Source of the DNA: Pseudomonas palmensis
GTDB lineage: Bacteria; Pseudomonadota; Gammaproteobacteria; Pseudomonadales; Pseudomonadaceae
NCBI RefSeq assembly: GCF_017848315.1
Contig: NZ_JAFKEC010000033.1
Span: forward strand, 1-56,263
Reading direction: 5' to 3'
DNA: 56,263 nucleotides
This document shows, piece by piece, positions 21,691-28,960 of this stretch (position 1 is the first letter of the stretch; each line of letters starts with the position of its first letter). The notes beneath the pieces are model-generated. The model was not told the origin of the DNA. It did not search any database and saw only the letters and a program-made list of their open reading frames with translations. The translations under genes were made by a program, and so were the position numbers.

Positions 21691-22575
21691 TTACCCCATC
21701 TGTTCGAGCAACCCGCGCAACCGCTCACGCCCGGCGTCATCCAGCCCGAATACCGGCCTGCGCGGCTCGCCCACCTCCAGCCCGGTCAACGCCAACCCTG
21801 CCTTCACCGTCGCCGGCAAGCCGCCCTTGAGGATGAACTCCAGCAATGGCAACTGCCGGTAGAACAGCGCTCGCGCCGCCTCAAGGTCGTTACCCAGCAC
21901 GGCCTGGTACAGCTGCTGGTTGAGCGCCGGAATCAGGTTGGCTGCCGCCGTGCACCAGCCCGTGGCACCGGCCACGAACGCTTCCAGGGCCAACGGGTTG
22001 CAGCCGTTGTAGAACGGCACCTGGCCTTCGCCCAACTGCTGCAGCTTGTGCATGCGCTGGATGTCGCCGGTACTCTCCTTGACCATGGTCACGTTCTCGA
22101 CCTGGCGCACGATGCGCATGATCAGCTCCACCGACAGGTCGGTGCCGCTGGTGGCCGGGTTGTTGTAGAGCATGATCGGCACGCCGATGCAGTCGCCGAT
22201 GCTCTGGTAGTGCTGCAGGATCTCGGCCTCGCTCAGCTTCCAGTAGGCCGCCGGCAATACCATCACCGCATCTGCCCCATGGGCCTCGGCAAAGCGCGCA
22301 CGGCGCATGGCGCTGGCGGTGGTCAGGTCCGAGACGCTGACAATGGTCGGTACCCGCCCGCCAATGTGCGCCAGGCTGAACTCGGCCACCTGGTCCCACT
22401 CGCGGTCGCTCAGGTAGGCGCCTTCGCCCGTGCTGCCCAGGGGTGCGATGGCCTGTACGCCACCTTCGATCAGCCGATCGATTGAGCGGCCCAGGGCCGC
22501 CAGGTCGAGCTGGGTGCCGTCGGCGCTGAACGGGGTGATGGTGTAGCCGATGATGCCGTGAAAAGTCGTGGACAT
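21691..22575 (-). CDS. Dihydrodipicolinate synthase/N-acetylneuraminate lyase family protein
   Basis: A 294-residue class I aldolase-fold lyase. The Schiff-base lysine is in MVKESTGD, the conserved tyrosine in MLYNNPATSG, and the pyruvate-binding loop is APLGSTGEGAYL. These residues define the DapA/NAL family. The gene sits in a catabolic operon with a class II aldolase and next to an XRE-cupin regulator, so it probably condenses or cleaves a pyruvate-type intermediate of a carbon source rather than making lysine. GGAG precedes the ATG at 22575. The substrate is unknown. Confidence 0.88.
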   Translation of the reverse strand: MSTTFHGIIGYTITPFSADGTQLDLAALGRSIDRLIEGGVQAIAPLGSTGEGAYLSDREWDQVAEFSLAHIGGRVPTIVSVSDLTTASAMRRARFAEAHGADAVMVLPAAYWKLSEAEILQHYQSIGDCIGVPIMLYNNPATSGTDLSVELIMRIVRQVENVTMVKESTGDIQRMHKLQQLGEGQVPFYNGCNPLALEAFVAGATGWCTAAANLIPALNQQLYQAVLGNDLEAARALFYRQLPLLEFILKGGLPATVKAGLALTGLEVGEPRRPVFGLDDAGRERLRGLLEQMG

Positions 22576-22600
22576 GAAAAACACTCCGCAGAAAACAGGT

Positions 22601-23383
22601 TCAGTTCAGGCAATCGGCATGCTGACGCAGGCACTGCCGGGCATAGTAGGCGAACGCCGCGCCGTGGCGCTTGGGGCGGGCGATCCAGTCGTGCGCTTCG
22701 CGCCCCAGCACCGGCTCGATGGGCTTGATCTGGCCGGCTGACATCGCCAGCAACTGCAGGCGCGCCGCGCGCTCGATCAACTGCGCGATCACACAGGCTT
22801 CCTCGATGCTGGCGCCGGTCGACAGCTGGCCGTGGTGCGAGAGCAGGATGGCGCGCTTGTCGCCCAGCGCCGCGCTGATCAGCTCGCCTTCCTCGTTGCC
22901 CACCGGCACCCCGGGCCAGCCTTCGAGAAACGCGCAGTCCTCGTACAGCGGGCAGAGGTCCATGTGCGACACCTGCAACGGTACCTCGAGCATCGACAGC
23001 GCGGCGATGTGGGTCGGGTGGGTGTGGATGATGCAGTTCACATCCGGGCGTGCGCGGTACACCCAGCTGTGAAAGCGGTTGGCCGGGTTGGGCATGCCGC
23101 TGCCTTCGAGCACCTCCAGGTCCTCGTTGACCAATAGCAGGTTGCTGGCGGTGATTTCATCGAAGCCCAGCCCTAGTTGCTGGGTGTAGAAGGTGCCCGG
23201 TTGCGGGCCGCGGGCACTGATCTGCCCGGCCAGGCCGGAGTCGTGGCCGTTGTCGAACAGGATTCGGCAGGTCAGCGCCAGCTTTTCACGCACAGTCCAC
23301 GTATTATCGGCAAGCGAGCCCTGCATCTGTTCCAGGGCCTGCTTGACCAGTTGGTCCTTGGGGAGTGCTAATGTCTTGGCCAT
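22601..23383 (-). CDS. Class II aldolase/adducin family protein
   Basis: A 260-residue zinc-dependent aldolase-like protein. Metal ligands are visible as the two histidines in IIHTHPTHIAALS and the histidine in LSHHGQLSTG; GLAGQISARG and FDEITASNLLLVNED are the N-terminal family blocks. Members include fuculose-phosphate aldolase-like enzymes and decarboxylases, so the reaction cannot be fixed. AGGAAA precedes the ATG. It is the first gene of a two-gene operon with the DapA-family lyase (25-base gap) and is divergent from the XRE-cupin regulator. Confidence 0.88.
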   Translation of the reverse strand: MAKTLALPKDQLVKQALEQMQGSLADNTWTVREKLALTCRILFDNGHDSGLAGQISARGPQPGTFYTQQLGLGFDEITASNLLLVNEDLEVLEGSGMPNPANRFHSWVYRARPDVNCIIHTHPTHIAALSMLEVPLQVSHMDLCPLYEDCAFLEGWPGVPVGNEEGELISAALGDKRAILLSHHGQLSTGASIEEACVIAQLIERAARLQLLAMSAGQIKPIEPVLGREAHDWIARPKRHGAAFAYYARQCLRQHADCLN

Positions 23384-23463
23384 TGGGGTTTCCTCGGTGG
23401 CGGATCGGACGTCAGGGCTGGCCCGCCCCGGTTGCTTGGAAGGTGAGCGGGGTGGTCAACCTC

Positions 23464-23499
23464 ATGACACAAACAAGGCTATATGACACAAAGTGTCAT
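23464..23499. promoter_or_regulatory. Operator: palindrome plus half site between aldolase operon and XRE-cupin gene
   Basis: A perfect 17-base palindrome ATGACACAAAGTGTCAT occupies 23483-23499, and its left half ATGACACAAA is repeated directly at 23464-23473, 19 bases away (about two helix turns). The location between divergent genes suggests binding by the XRE-cupin regulator to control both the aldolase operon and itself. Confidence 0.65.
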
Positions 23500-23544
23500 T
23501 GGCAAGGGAAAGGTTGCCCATTGCACCGGGAATAGCGGCGTTAA

Positions 23545-24093
23545 ATGTCTATCCGATTGAAAGTATTAAGAAAAAAACTTGGGCTGACGCTTGAGACGCT
23601 GGCCGAGAAAACGGCCATGACCAAGAGCTACCTGTCCAAGGTGGAGCGGGGTCTGAACACCCCTTCGATTGCGGCGGCGCTGAAACTGGCGCGGGCGTTG
23701 AACGTGAACGTGGAAGAACTGTTCGCCGAAGACCAGCCTGCGCAGGCGCGCTACAGCCTGGTACGCCGGGGTGAACGCCAGGCGTTGTCCGGCAGCGCCG
23801 AAGGGCCGGGCTACGCGGTGCTGGCCCAGCATATCGGCCAGCGCAGCCTGCTGCCGTTCATCATCTGCCCGCCGGCGGACTTCAGCGACTCGACGTTCAA
23901 GGAGCACCTGGGCGAAGAGTTCCTGTTCGTGCACGAAGGGCAGGTGGAGGTGGACTTCATGCACGAGCGGGTGTTGCTCGAGCGCGGCGATGCGCTGCAC
24001 TTCAATGCCCAGACACCGCACCGGCTACGCTCGGTCGGGGCGGTGCAGGCGCAGTTGCTGGTGGTGGTGCACGACGCCGACTCGCCGGTTTAA
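23545..24093 (+). CDS. XRE-family regulator with C-terminal cupin
   Basis: A 182-residue two-domain regulator. Residues 1-62 are an HTH_3 domain (LGLTLETLAEKTAMTKSYLS, VERGLNTPSI), and about residues 105-180 form a cupin (GEEFLFVHEGQVEVD, ERGDALHFNAQTPH) that would bind a small effector. Such regulators usually control the neighbouring catabolic operon; here that is the divergent aldolase/lyase pair, with a palindromic operator between. The ribosome site is weak. Its stop overlaps the convergent kptA gene by 4 bases. Confidence 0.9.
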   Translation: MSIRLKVLRKKLGLTLETLAEKTAMTKSYLSKVERGLNTPSIAAALKLARALNVNVEELFAEDQPAQARYSLVRRGERQALSGSAEGPGYAVLAQHIGQRSLLPFIICPPADFSDSTFKEHLGEEFLFVHEGQVEVDFMHERVLLERGDALHFNAQTPHRLRSVGAVQAQLLVVVHDADSPV

Positions 24094-24641
24094 CCGGGCT
24101 GTCGAATGAACGCCACCGGCACGTGGGCCGTCAGCCATACGCCATTGTCGGCCTGGAAGAACGCCAGGCCCTGGGCGTGCATTGCCGCTGCATCGATGTG
24201 CAGCAGTACCGGTGAACCGTAACGCTGGCCGACCGCAATGGCCGTTTCGGGGTCGTGGGACAGGTGCACGTGGTGACGGTTGCCGGCGATCAGGCCCTGT
24301 TGGGCAATCGAGTCGAGAAAGCGCGTTGCCGTACCGTGGTACAGCTCGGCAGGCGGCGCCTTGGGCGCGTACTGGAGCTCGACCGTCGCTGTCGAGTGCC
24401 CCTGTACGGCGCGAATCCTGCGGCCATCGTCCGACAGGCCGAAGCGTTTCTTGTCGCTGCTGGCCACCACCGCCTGCAGGTGCGTCAGGTCCAGCGCGCG
24501 GCCCTGGCGAGCGGCGCCGGCAATCAGTGCATCGACATCGCCCCAGCCTTCGCTGTCCAGTTGCAGATCGATGGATTCGGGGGCGTGACGCAGCACGTAG
24601 CTGAGAAATTTGCTGGTTTCGGTGAAGTGCTTGCTGCTCAT
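24090..24641 (-). CDS. kptA: RNA 2'-phosphotransferase KptA (Tpt1 family)
   Basis: A 183-residue enzyme of the KptA/Tpt1 family, which removes an internal RNA 2'-phosphate by NAD+-dependent ADP-ribosyl transfer. Family features are the winged N-terminal half (SKFLSYVLRHAPESI), ELYHGTATRFLDSIAQQGL and NRHHVHLSHDPETA. An AAGGAAGG ribosome site precedes the ATG at 24641. Bacterial KptA has no known tRNA splicing substrate, so the cellular role is open; repair of 2'-phosphorylated RNA ends has been suggested for the family. Confidence 0.93.
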   Translation of the reverse strand: MSSKHFTETSKFLSYVLRHAPESIDLQLDSEGWGDVDALIAGAARQGRALDLTHLQAVVASSDKKRFGLSDDGRRIRAVQGHSTATVELQYAPKAPPAELYHGTATRFLDSIAQQGLIAGNRHHVHLSHDPETAIAVGQRYGSPVLLHIDAAAMHAQGLAFFQADNGVWLTAHVPVAFIRQPG

Positions 24642-24777
24642 GCGGGCCTTCCTTGAACGGTCTGCGCGGCAGCTTATCAGGGCGCGCGAGTGACGACGAG
24701 CGGTGCGCAAGGGGCAGTGGCACGCCTTGAAGCCTGATAGAGTGCGGGTTGTTCCACTGCCCACAGGCCCGCACGCG

Positions 24778-25560
24778 ATGACCACCACCTCGTATTTCTG
24801 GCGTGACCCGGCGTTGCCCTTCATCGAGGCGCGCGGGGTCGCAGACGGTCGCAAGGTCTGCTATGCGCGCCATTCCCATGCCGGGTTCTCCATCGGTGCG
24901 ATCACTGCCGGGCGCAGCTCCTACCTCAGCGGGCACACCTGGCGCGAGGTCGAGACCGGCACGGTGGTGATGATGAACCCCGGTGTGGTGCATGCCTGCA
25001 ACCCGATCGCCGACCAGCCGTGGTCGTACCTGATGTTGTACGTGGACATGCCGTGGCTGACCCGCCTTGGCTTCGCACCGGTCGCTGCCACCCTGAGTAC
25101 CGCCCCGGCCCTGTTCGAGGCCCTGTTGCAGCTGTACGACATGCTCATCGACAACCAGCGTGGCGCGGCGTGCAAGGCGGCGGCTGCCGAAGCGTTCTTC
25201 GGCGACCTGCGCCAGCAGCTGGAGGCAGCGCCACCGCCGCTGGCCAGGCCGGATGCGCGCCTGGAGCGGGCGGCGGCATTCATTCGCGCACATTGCACCG
25301 AACCGCTCAAGCTCGAAGACATCAGCCAGGCGGCCGGCTTGTCCACCTCGTATCTGATCCGCACCTTCAAGCAGCATTACGGCCTGACCCCGCACGGCTT
25401 TGTGCTGGACTGCCGCGTGCAGTACGCCCGCGCCCAGTTGCGTCAAGGCCGGCTGATCGCCGAGGTGGCGCTGGAGGCCGGGTTTGCCGACCAGGCGCAT
25501 CTGCAACGGGCATTCAAGCAGCACCTGGCTGCGACGCCCGGGCATTACCGCTCAGCCTAG
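24778..25560 (+). CDS. AraC-family transcriptional regulator
   Basis: A 260-residue regulator with an N-terminal AraC-type cupin (about residues 10-150; HSHAGFSIGAITAG, NPGVVHACNP) and a C-terminal double helix-turn-helix (about 165-260; LKLEDISQAAGLSTSYLIRTF, EVALEAGFADQAHLQRAF). I use the ATG at 24778, which puts the cupin at the proper distance; an upstream in-frame ATG would add unrelated residues. It is convergent with a LysE-family exporter across a 65-base gap; such AraC/LysE pairs are frequent and the regulator may control that exporter. Confidence 0.9.
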   Translation: MTTTSYFWRDPALPFIEARGVADGRKVCYARHSHAGFSIGAITAGRSSYLSGHTWREVETGTVVMMNPGVVHACNPIADQPWSYLMLYVDMPWLTRLGFAPVAATLSTAPALFEALLQLYDMLIDNQRGAACKAAAAEAFFGDLRQQLEAAPPPLARPDARLERAAAFIRAHCTEPLKLEDISQAAGLSTSYLIRTFKQHYGLTPHGFVLDCRVQYARAQLRQGRLIAEVALEAGFADQAHLQRAFKQHLAATPGHYRSA

Positions 25561-25562
25561 GC

Positions 25563-25634
25563 GCTGTACGAAAAGCCTTGATACTCGGTGATGCTGGGTT
25601 GAAAACAGCCTGACCTTCGTCTTTTTCATACAGA
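25563..25634. mobile_element. MITE-like relic with terminal inverted repeats
   Basis: The gap between the convergent araC-type and lysE-type genes is bounded by CTGTACGAAAA (25564-25574) and its near-complement TTTTCATACAG (25623-25633), an 11-base inverted repeat with one mismatch. The element is about 70 bases with no coding capacity. The right repeat supplies the stop codon of the LysE gene (CTGTATGA). It looks like a miniature element or the ends of a deleted insertion sequence; the family is not identified. Confidence 0.45.
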
Positions 25635-26219
25635 CCCCTGCATCAGGTACAGCGCACTCAGCACCAGCAGGGCGGCCAGGCTGCGATTGAACAGGCGCAG
25701 GCGCCGCGGGTTGTCGAGGTAGCTGCGGATCAGGCTGCCGGCCAGCGCCCAGCAGCCCAGCGAGAGGTAGCAGATCACCAGGTAGATCAGGCTGAACTGG
25801 CCCAGCAGGGCGGTTTCGCCCTGGCCCACGAAGGCGCCGATGCCCGCCACGCAGGCTAGCCAGGCCTTGGGGTTGAGCCATTGCATGGCAGCGCCGCGCA
25901 GCAGGCTGGGTGCGTGGGTATCACGCCCTTCACCGAGCGCGCCGTCGTCGCGGGCCAGCTTCCACGCCATGTACAGCAGAAACAGCACCCCGGCCCAGTG
26001 CAGGGCAACGGCAAGGCCTGGCCAGTGGCGCAGCACCTCGTGCAGGCCCAGGCCGATCAGTACCAGCAGCAGTATGAACCCCAGGGTGGCACCGGTAACG
26101 TGGCGCATGGCCGGGCGCAAGCCATGCCGTGCGCCGGCGCCCAGGGCAACGATGTTGACCGGGCCAGGGGAAATGGAGGCGGCCAGGGCGAAGGCGGCCA
26201 TGGAAAGGCTGAGGCTCAT
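25626..26219 (-). CDS. LysE/RhtB-family amino acid exporter
   Basis: A 197-residue inner membrane protein with about six hydrophobic segments. The family motif ASISPGPVNIVALGAGARHGLRPAMRH is at the N-terminus and QWLNPKAWLA near residue 117. LysE/RhtB proteins export amino acids such as lysine, threonine or homoserine lactone; the substrate here is unknown. ATG 26219 has AAGGA upstream; a longer in-frame start would add a 39-residue non-membrane extension. The final codons lie in the inverted repeat of a small transposon-like relic, so the C-terminus may have been altered by its insertion. Confidence 0.9.
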   Translation of the reverse strand: MSLSLSMAAFALAASISPGPVNIVALGAGARHGLRPAMRHVTGATLGFILLLVLIGLGLHEVLRHWPGLAVALHWAGVLFLLYMAWKLARDDGALGEGRDTHAPSLLRGAAMQWLNPKAWLACVAGIGAFVGQGETALLGQFSLIYLVICYLSLGCWALAGSLIRSYLDNPRRLRLFNRSLAALLVLSALYLMQGSV

Positions 26220-26396
26220 GCGGCAGATCCTTGAGGGGGAGGGTGCAGCGAGGGTAGGCGGGAAGGTCGGTGGGGTATTGAAGGAAATTGCCCTGTGCCG
26301 CAGCGGGTGTTTTGCCACAGATTGAAATAATTTCACGCTGTGAGAAAAGTCAGCTGAAATTGTAGGATCACCGTCCCTAATTGACCCAAGGTTGAT

Positions 26397-26501
26397 ATGA
26401 CTTCGTTCTCGGAGCCTCCCAGTACCCGGCCGTCCTGGCCATCCTCCCTTTCCCGTCCCCGTGACGTTTCCCGCCTGAGTACCTGCCCATGGAATGGCTA
26501 G
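26397..26501 (+). CDS. Possible 34-residue leader ORF overlapping the TerC gene
   Basis: A short frame begins MTSFSEPPSTRPSWPSS, is rich in Ser, Pro and Arg, and ends at TAG 26499-26501, 13 bases inside the TerC-family gene. AAGG lies five bases before its ATG, whereas the TerC ATG at 26489 has no visible ribosome site. This arrangement suggests translational coupling or a leader peptide. There is no family match; the reading is inference from frame, ribosome site and overlap. Confidence 0.35.
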   Translation: MTSFSEPPSTRPSWPSSLSRPRDVSRLSTCPWNG

Positions 26502-28060
26502 CCGACCCCACGGCCTGGCTGGGCCTTGCCACGCTGATCGTGCTTGAGCTGGTACTGGGTATCGACAACCTGGTGTTCATCGCGATTCTCGCCGACAAGC
26601 TGCCGCCCCATCAGCGCGACCGCGCGCGGGTGATCGGCCTGTCGCTGGCGCTGATCATGCGCCTGGGCCTGCTGGCCAGCATCTCGTGGATGGTGACGCT
26701 GACCGCACCGCTGTTCGAGGTGTTCGACAAGAGCTTCTCGGGCCGTGACCTGATCATGCTGTTCGGCGGTGTGTTCCTGCTGTTCAAGGCCACCATGGAG
26801 TTGCACGAGCGTCTCGAAGGGCATGTCGCCCACCATCAGGGCCCGGCGCGCCATTCGGCGTTCTGGCCGATCGTGGCGCAGATCGTGGTACTCGATGCAG
26901 TGTTCTCGCTGGACGCGGTGATTACCGCCGTGGGCATGGTCGAGCACCTGTCGATCATGATGATCGCGGTGATCTTCTCCATCGGCATCATGATCGTCGC
27001 GAGCAAGCCGCTGACCCGCTTCGTCAACGCCCACCCCACGGTGATCATGCTGTGCCTGGGCTTTCTGATGATGATCGGCTTCAGCCTCACCGCCGAGGGC
27101 CTGGGCTTTCATATACCCAAGGGGTACCTGTACGCGGCAATCGGCTTCTCGATCCTGATCGAGCTGTTCAACCAGCTGGCCCGCGCCCGGCGCAAGCGCA
27201 GCCTGCAACAGCACCGGCCATTGCGCGAGCGCACCGCCCACGCGGTGATGCGCATGCTGGGCGGGCGCCGGTTGCAGGCCGACGAGGTGGGTGAGGACAT
27301 CGCCGACCTGGTCGAGGATGGCGATGAACAGGTGCTGTTCGACCGCCGCGAACGGGTGATGATCAGCGGCGTGCTGAACCTGGCCGAACGCCCCATCAGA
27401 ACGCTGATGACGGTGCGCGCCAAAGTCGACTTCATCGACCTGGCGCAACCGCCGGAGGCGATCCGTACCGCGCTGATGCATTCGTCCTACTCGCGCCTGC
27501 CGCTGATTCGCCAGGGGCGGGTGGAGGAGCCGCTGGGCTTCGTGCACAAGAAGGAGCTGCTCAGGGAGCTGCTGGCCGGTCACGAGCCGGATCTGGAGCG
27601 CCTGGCGCGCACGCCGCTGAACCTGCTGGAGAGTTTCAGCATCTTCAACGCGCTGGAGCAGATGCGCAGCCAGTCGACCCACATCGCCTTCGTGGTCAAC
27701 GAATTCGGCGACTTCACCGGCGTGCTGACCATGACCGATATCCTCGAGTCCATCGCCGGCGAGCTGCCCGATGCCAGTGAAGTCGAAGGGCCGGGCATCG
27801 TGCAGGCGCCGGACGGCTACCTGGTCAACGGCGCGCTGAACCTGCGCCAGATCCAGGCGCAGATCGGCTTTGCGGCCAAGCCCACCGAGGACTACCAGAC
27901 CCTCGCCGGCCTGGTCATGAGCCTGCTCGACCGCCTGCCGCGGGTGGGCGATCAACTGACCTGGGGCGACTGGCTGATGACCGTCGAGGCCGTGCAGGAG
28001 CGCCGGGTGCGGCAGGTACGGCTTACACCGAACGCCGCCGCTGACGCAGCAGGTGCCTGA
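26489..28060 (+). CDS. TerC-family membrane protein with CBS and CorC/HlyC domains (YegH type)
   Basis: A 523-residue inner membrane protein. Residues 1-240 are a seven-helix TerC domain with the acidic membrane motifs LELVLGIDNLVFIAI and VLDAVFSLDAVITAVG, followed by a CBS pair (about 300-430) and a CorC_HlyC transporter-associated domain (about 440-515). The family is linked to metal-ion, possibly manganese, export or metalation of exported proteins. The 3' end overlaps the convergent rarD gene by 38 bases. I saw no yybP-ykoY riboswitch core upstream, but a short ORF overlaps its start. Confidence 0.92.
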   Translation: MEWLADPTAWLGLATLIVLELVLGIDNLVFIAILADKLPPHQRDRARVIGLSLALIMRLGLLASISWMVTLTAPLFEVFDKSFSGRDLIMLFGGVFLLFKATMELHERLEGHVAHHQGPARHSAFWPIVAQIVVLDAVFSLDAVITAVGMVEHLSIMMIAVIFSIGIMIVASKPLTRFVNAHPTVIMLCLGFLMMIGFSLTAEGLGFHIPKGYLYAAIGFSILIELFNQLARARRKRSLQQHRPLRERTAHAVMRMLGGRRLQADEVGEDIADLVEDGDEQVLFDRRERVMISGVLNLAERPIRTLMTVRAKVDFIDLAQPPEAIRTALMHSSYSRLPLIRQGRVEEPLGFVHKKELLRELLAGHEPDLERLARTPLNLLESFSIFNALEQMRSQSTHIAFVVNEFGDFTGVLTMTDILESIAGELPDASEVEGPGIVQAPDGYLVNGALNLRQIQAQIGFAAKPTEDYQTLAGLVMSLLDRLPRVGDQLTWGDWLMTVEAVQERRVRQVRLTPNAAADAAGA

Positions 28061-28910
28061 CCCCCTCGAGCACCAGCACCACCACTGCCAGCCAGATCGG
28101 CAGGTAGGTCAGCCACTGGTCCGGGGCGATGCTCTCGCCCAGGATCAGGGCCACCGCCACCAGCAGCACCGGTTCCACATAGCTGAGCAGGCCGAACAGG
28201 CTGAACGCCAGCAGACGGCTGGCCATCACGTAGGTGACCAGCGCCAGGGCGCTGATCACGCCCAGGATCGGGATCAGCACATAGAGCTGCGGGTGGGCCA
28301 GCAGGTCGGCTGCGCTCAGCGGGCCCTGCACGATGAAGTACACCGAGGGCGGCATCATCAGGCACATGTCGGCCCACAGCCCGCCCAGGTGATCGGTGCG
28401 CAACTTGCGCCGCAAGATGAAGTAGAACGGGTAGCCGCCGGCCACCAGCAGGGTTTCCCAGGCGAACGAGCCATGGCGTATCAGTTCATGCCCCACCCCC
28501 ACCACGGCGCAGGCCACGGCGACCTTCTGCAGGCGTGACAGGCGCTCGCCATACACCACCCGCCCGGTCAGCACCATGGTCAGCGGCAGCAGGAAGTACC
28601 CCAGCGATACCTCCATGCTGCGCCCGTGCAGCGGTGCCCACAGGAACACCCACAGCTGCAGCCCCATCAATGTCGAGGTACCCACCAGCCCCAGCAACAG
28701 CAGCGGGTTGCGCCGGATGCGCTGCAGTACGCCGATTGCCAGTGGCCAGTCCTTGGACAGCAGCATGAACAGCGTGATGCACGGCAGGGTCAGCAGCATG
28801 CGCCAACCGAAGATTTCCTCGCCGTCGAGGGGGGTGAGCAAGGAGGTGTAGTAGTACATCAGGGCGAACAGACACGACGCCATGACCGATGAAACGATGC
28901 CTCTGGACAA
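28023..28910 (-). CDS. rarD: RarD/EamA-family transporter
   Basis: A 295-residue DMT-superfamily inner membrane protein with about ten hydrophobic helices. The RarD-type N-terminus (PLDGEEIFGWRMLLTLP) and GYFLLPLTMVLTGRVVYGERLSRLQ are characteristic. The transported substrate of RarD is unknown. The only start giving the full first helix is TTG at 28910, with GAGG five bases upstream. The coding end overlaps the TerC-family gene by 38 bases on the opposite strand. Confidence 0.88.
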   Translation of the reverse strand: MSRGIVSSVMASCLFALMYYYTSLLTPLDGEEIFGWRMLLTLPCITLFMLLSKDWPLAIGVLQRIRRNPLLLLGLVGTSTLMGLQLWVFLWAPLHGRSMEVSLGYFLLPLTMVLTGRVVYGERLSRLQKVAVACAVVGVGHELIRHGSFAWETLLVAGGYPFYFILRRKLRTDHLGGLWADMCLMMPPSVYFIVQGPLSAADLLAHPQLYVLIPILGVISALALVTYVMASRLLAFSLFGLLSYVEPVLLVAVALILGESIAPDQWLTYLPIWLAVVVLVLEGVRHLLRQRRRSV

Positions 28911-28960
28911 GGGGGCCTCGGGAGCACGAAGGGGTAGGGAAGTGGTGAGCGCGCATGATC

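Noticed and set aside
26220..26488. yybP-ykoY manganese riboswitch upstream of the TerC-family gene
   Set aside because: The conserved GGGGAGUAG and GGCUAACGGAGG-type core segments are not present.
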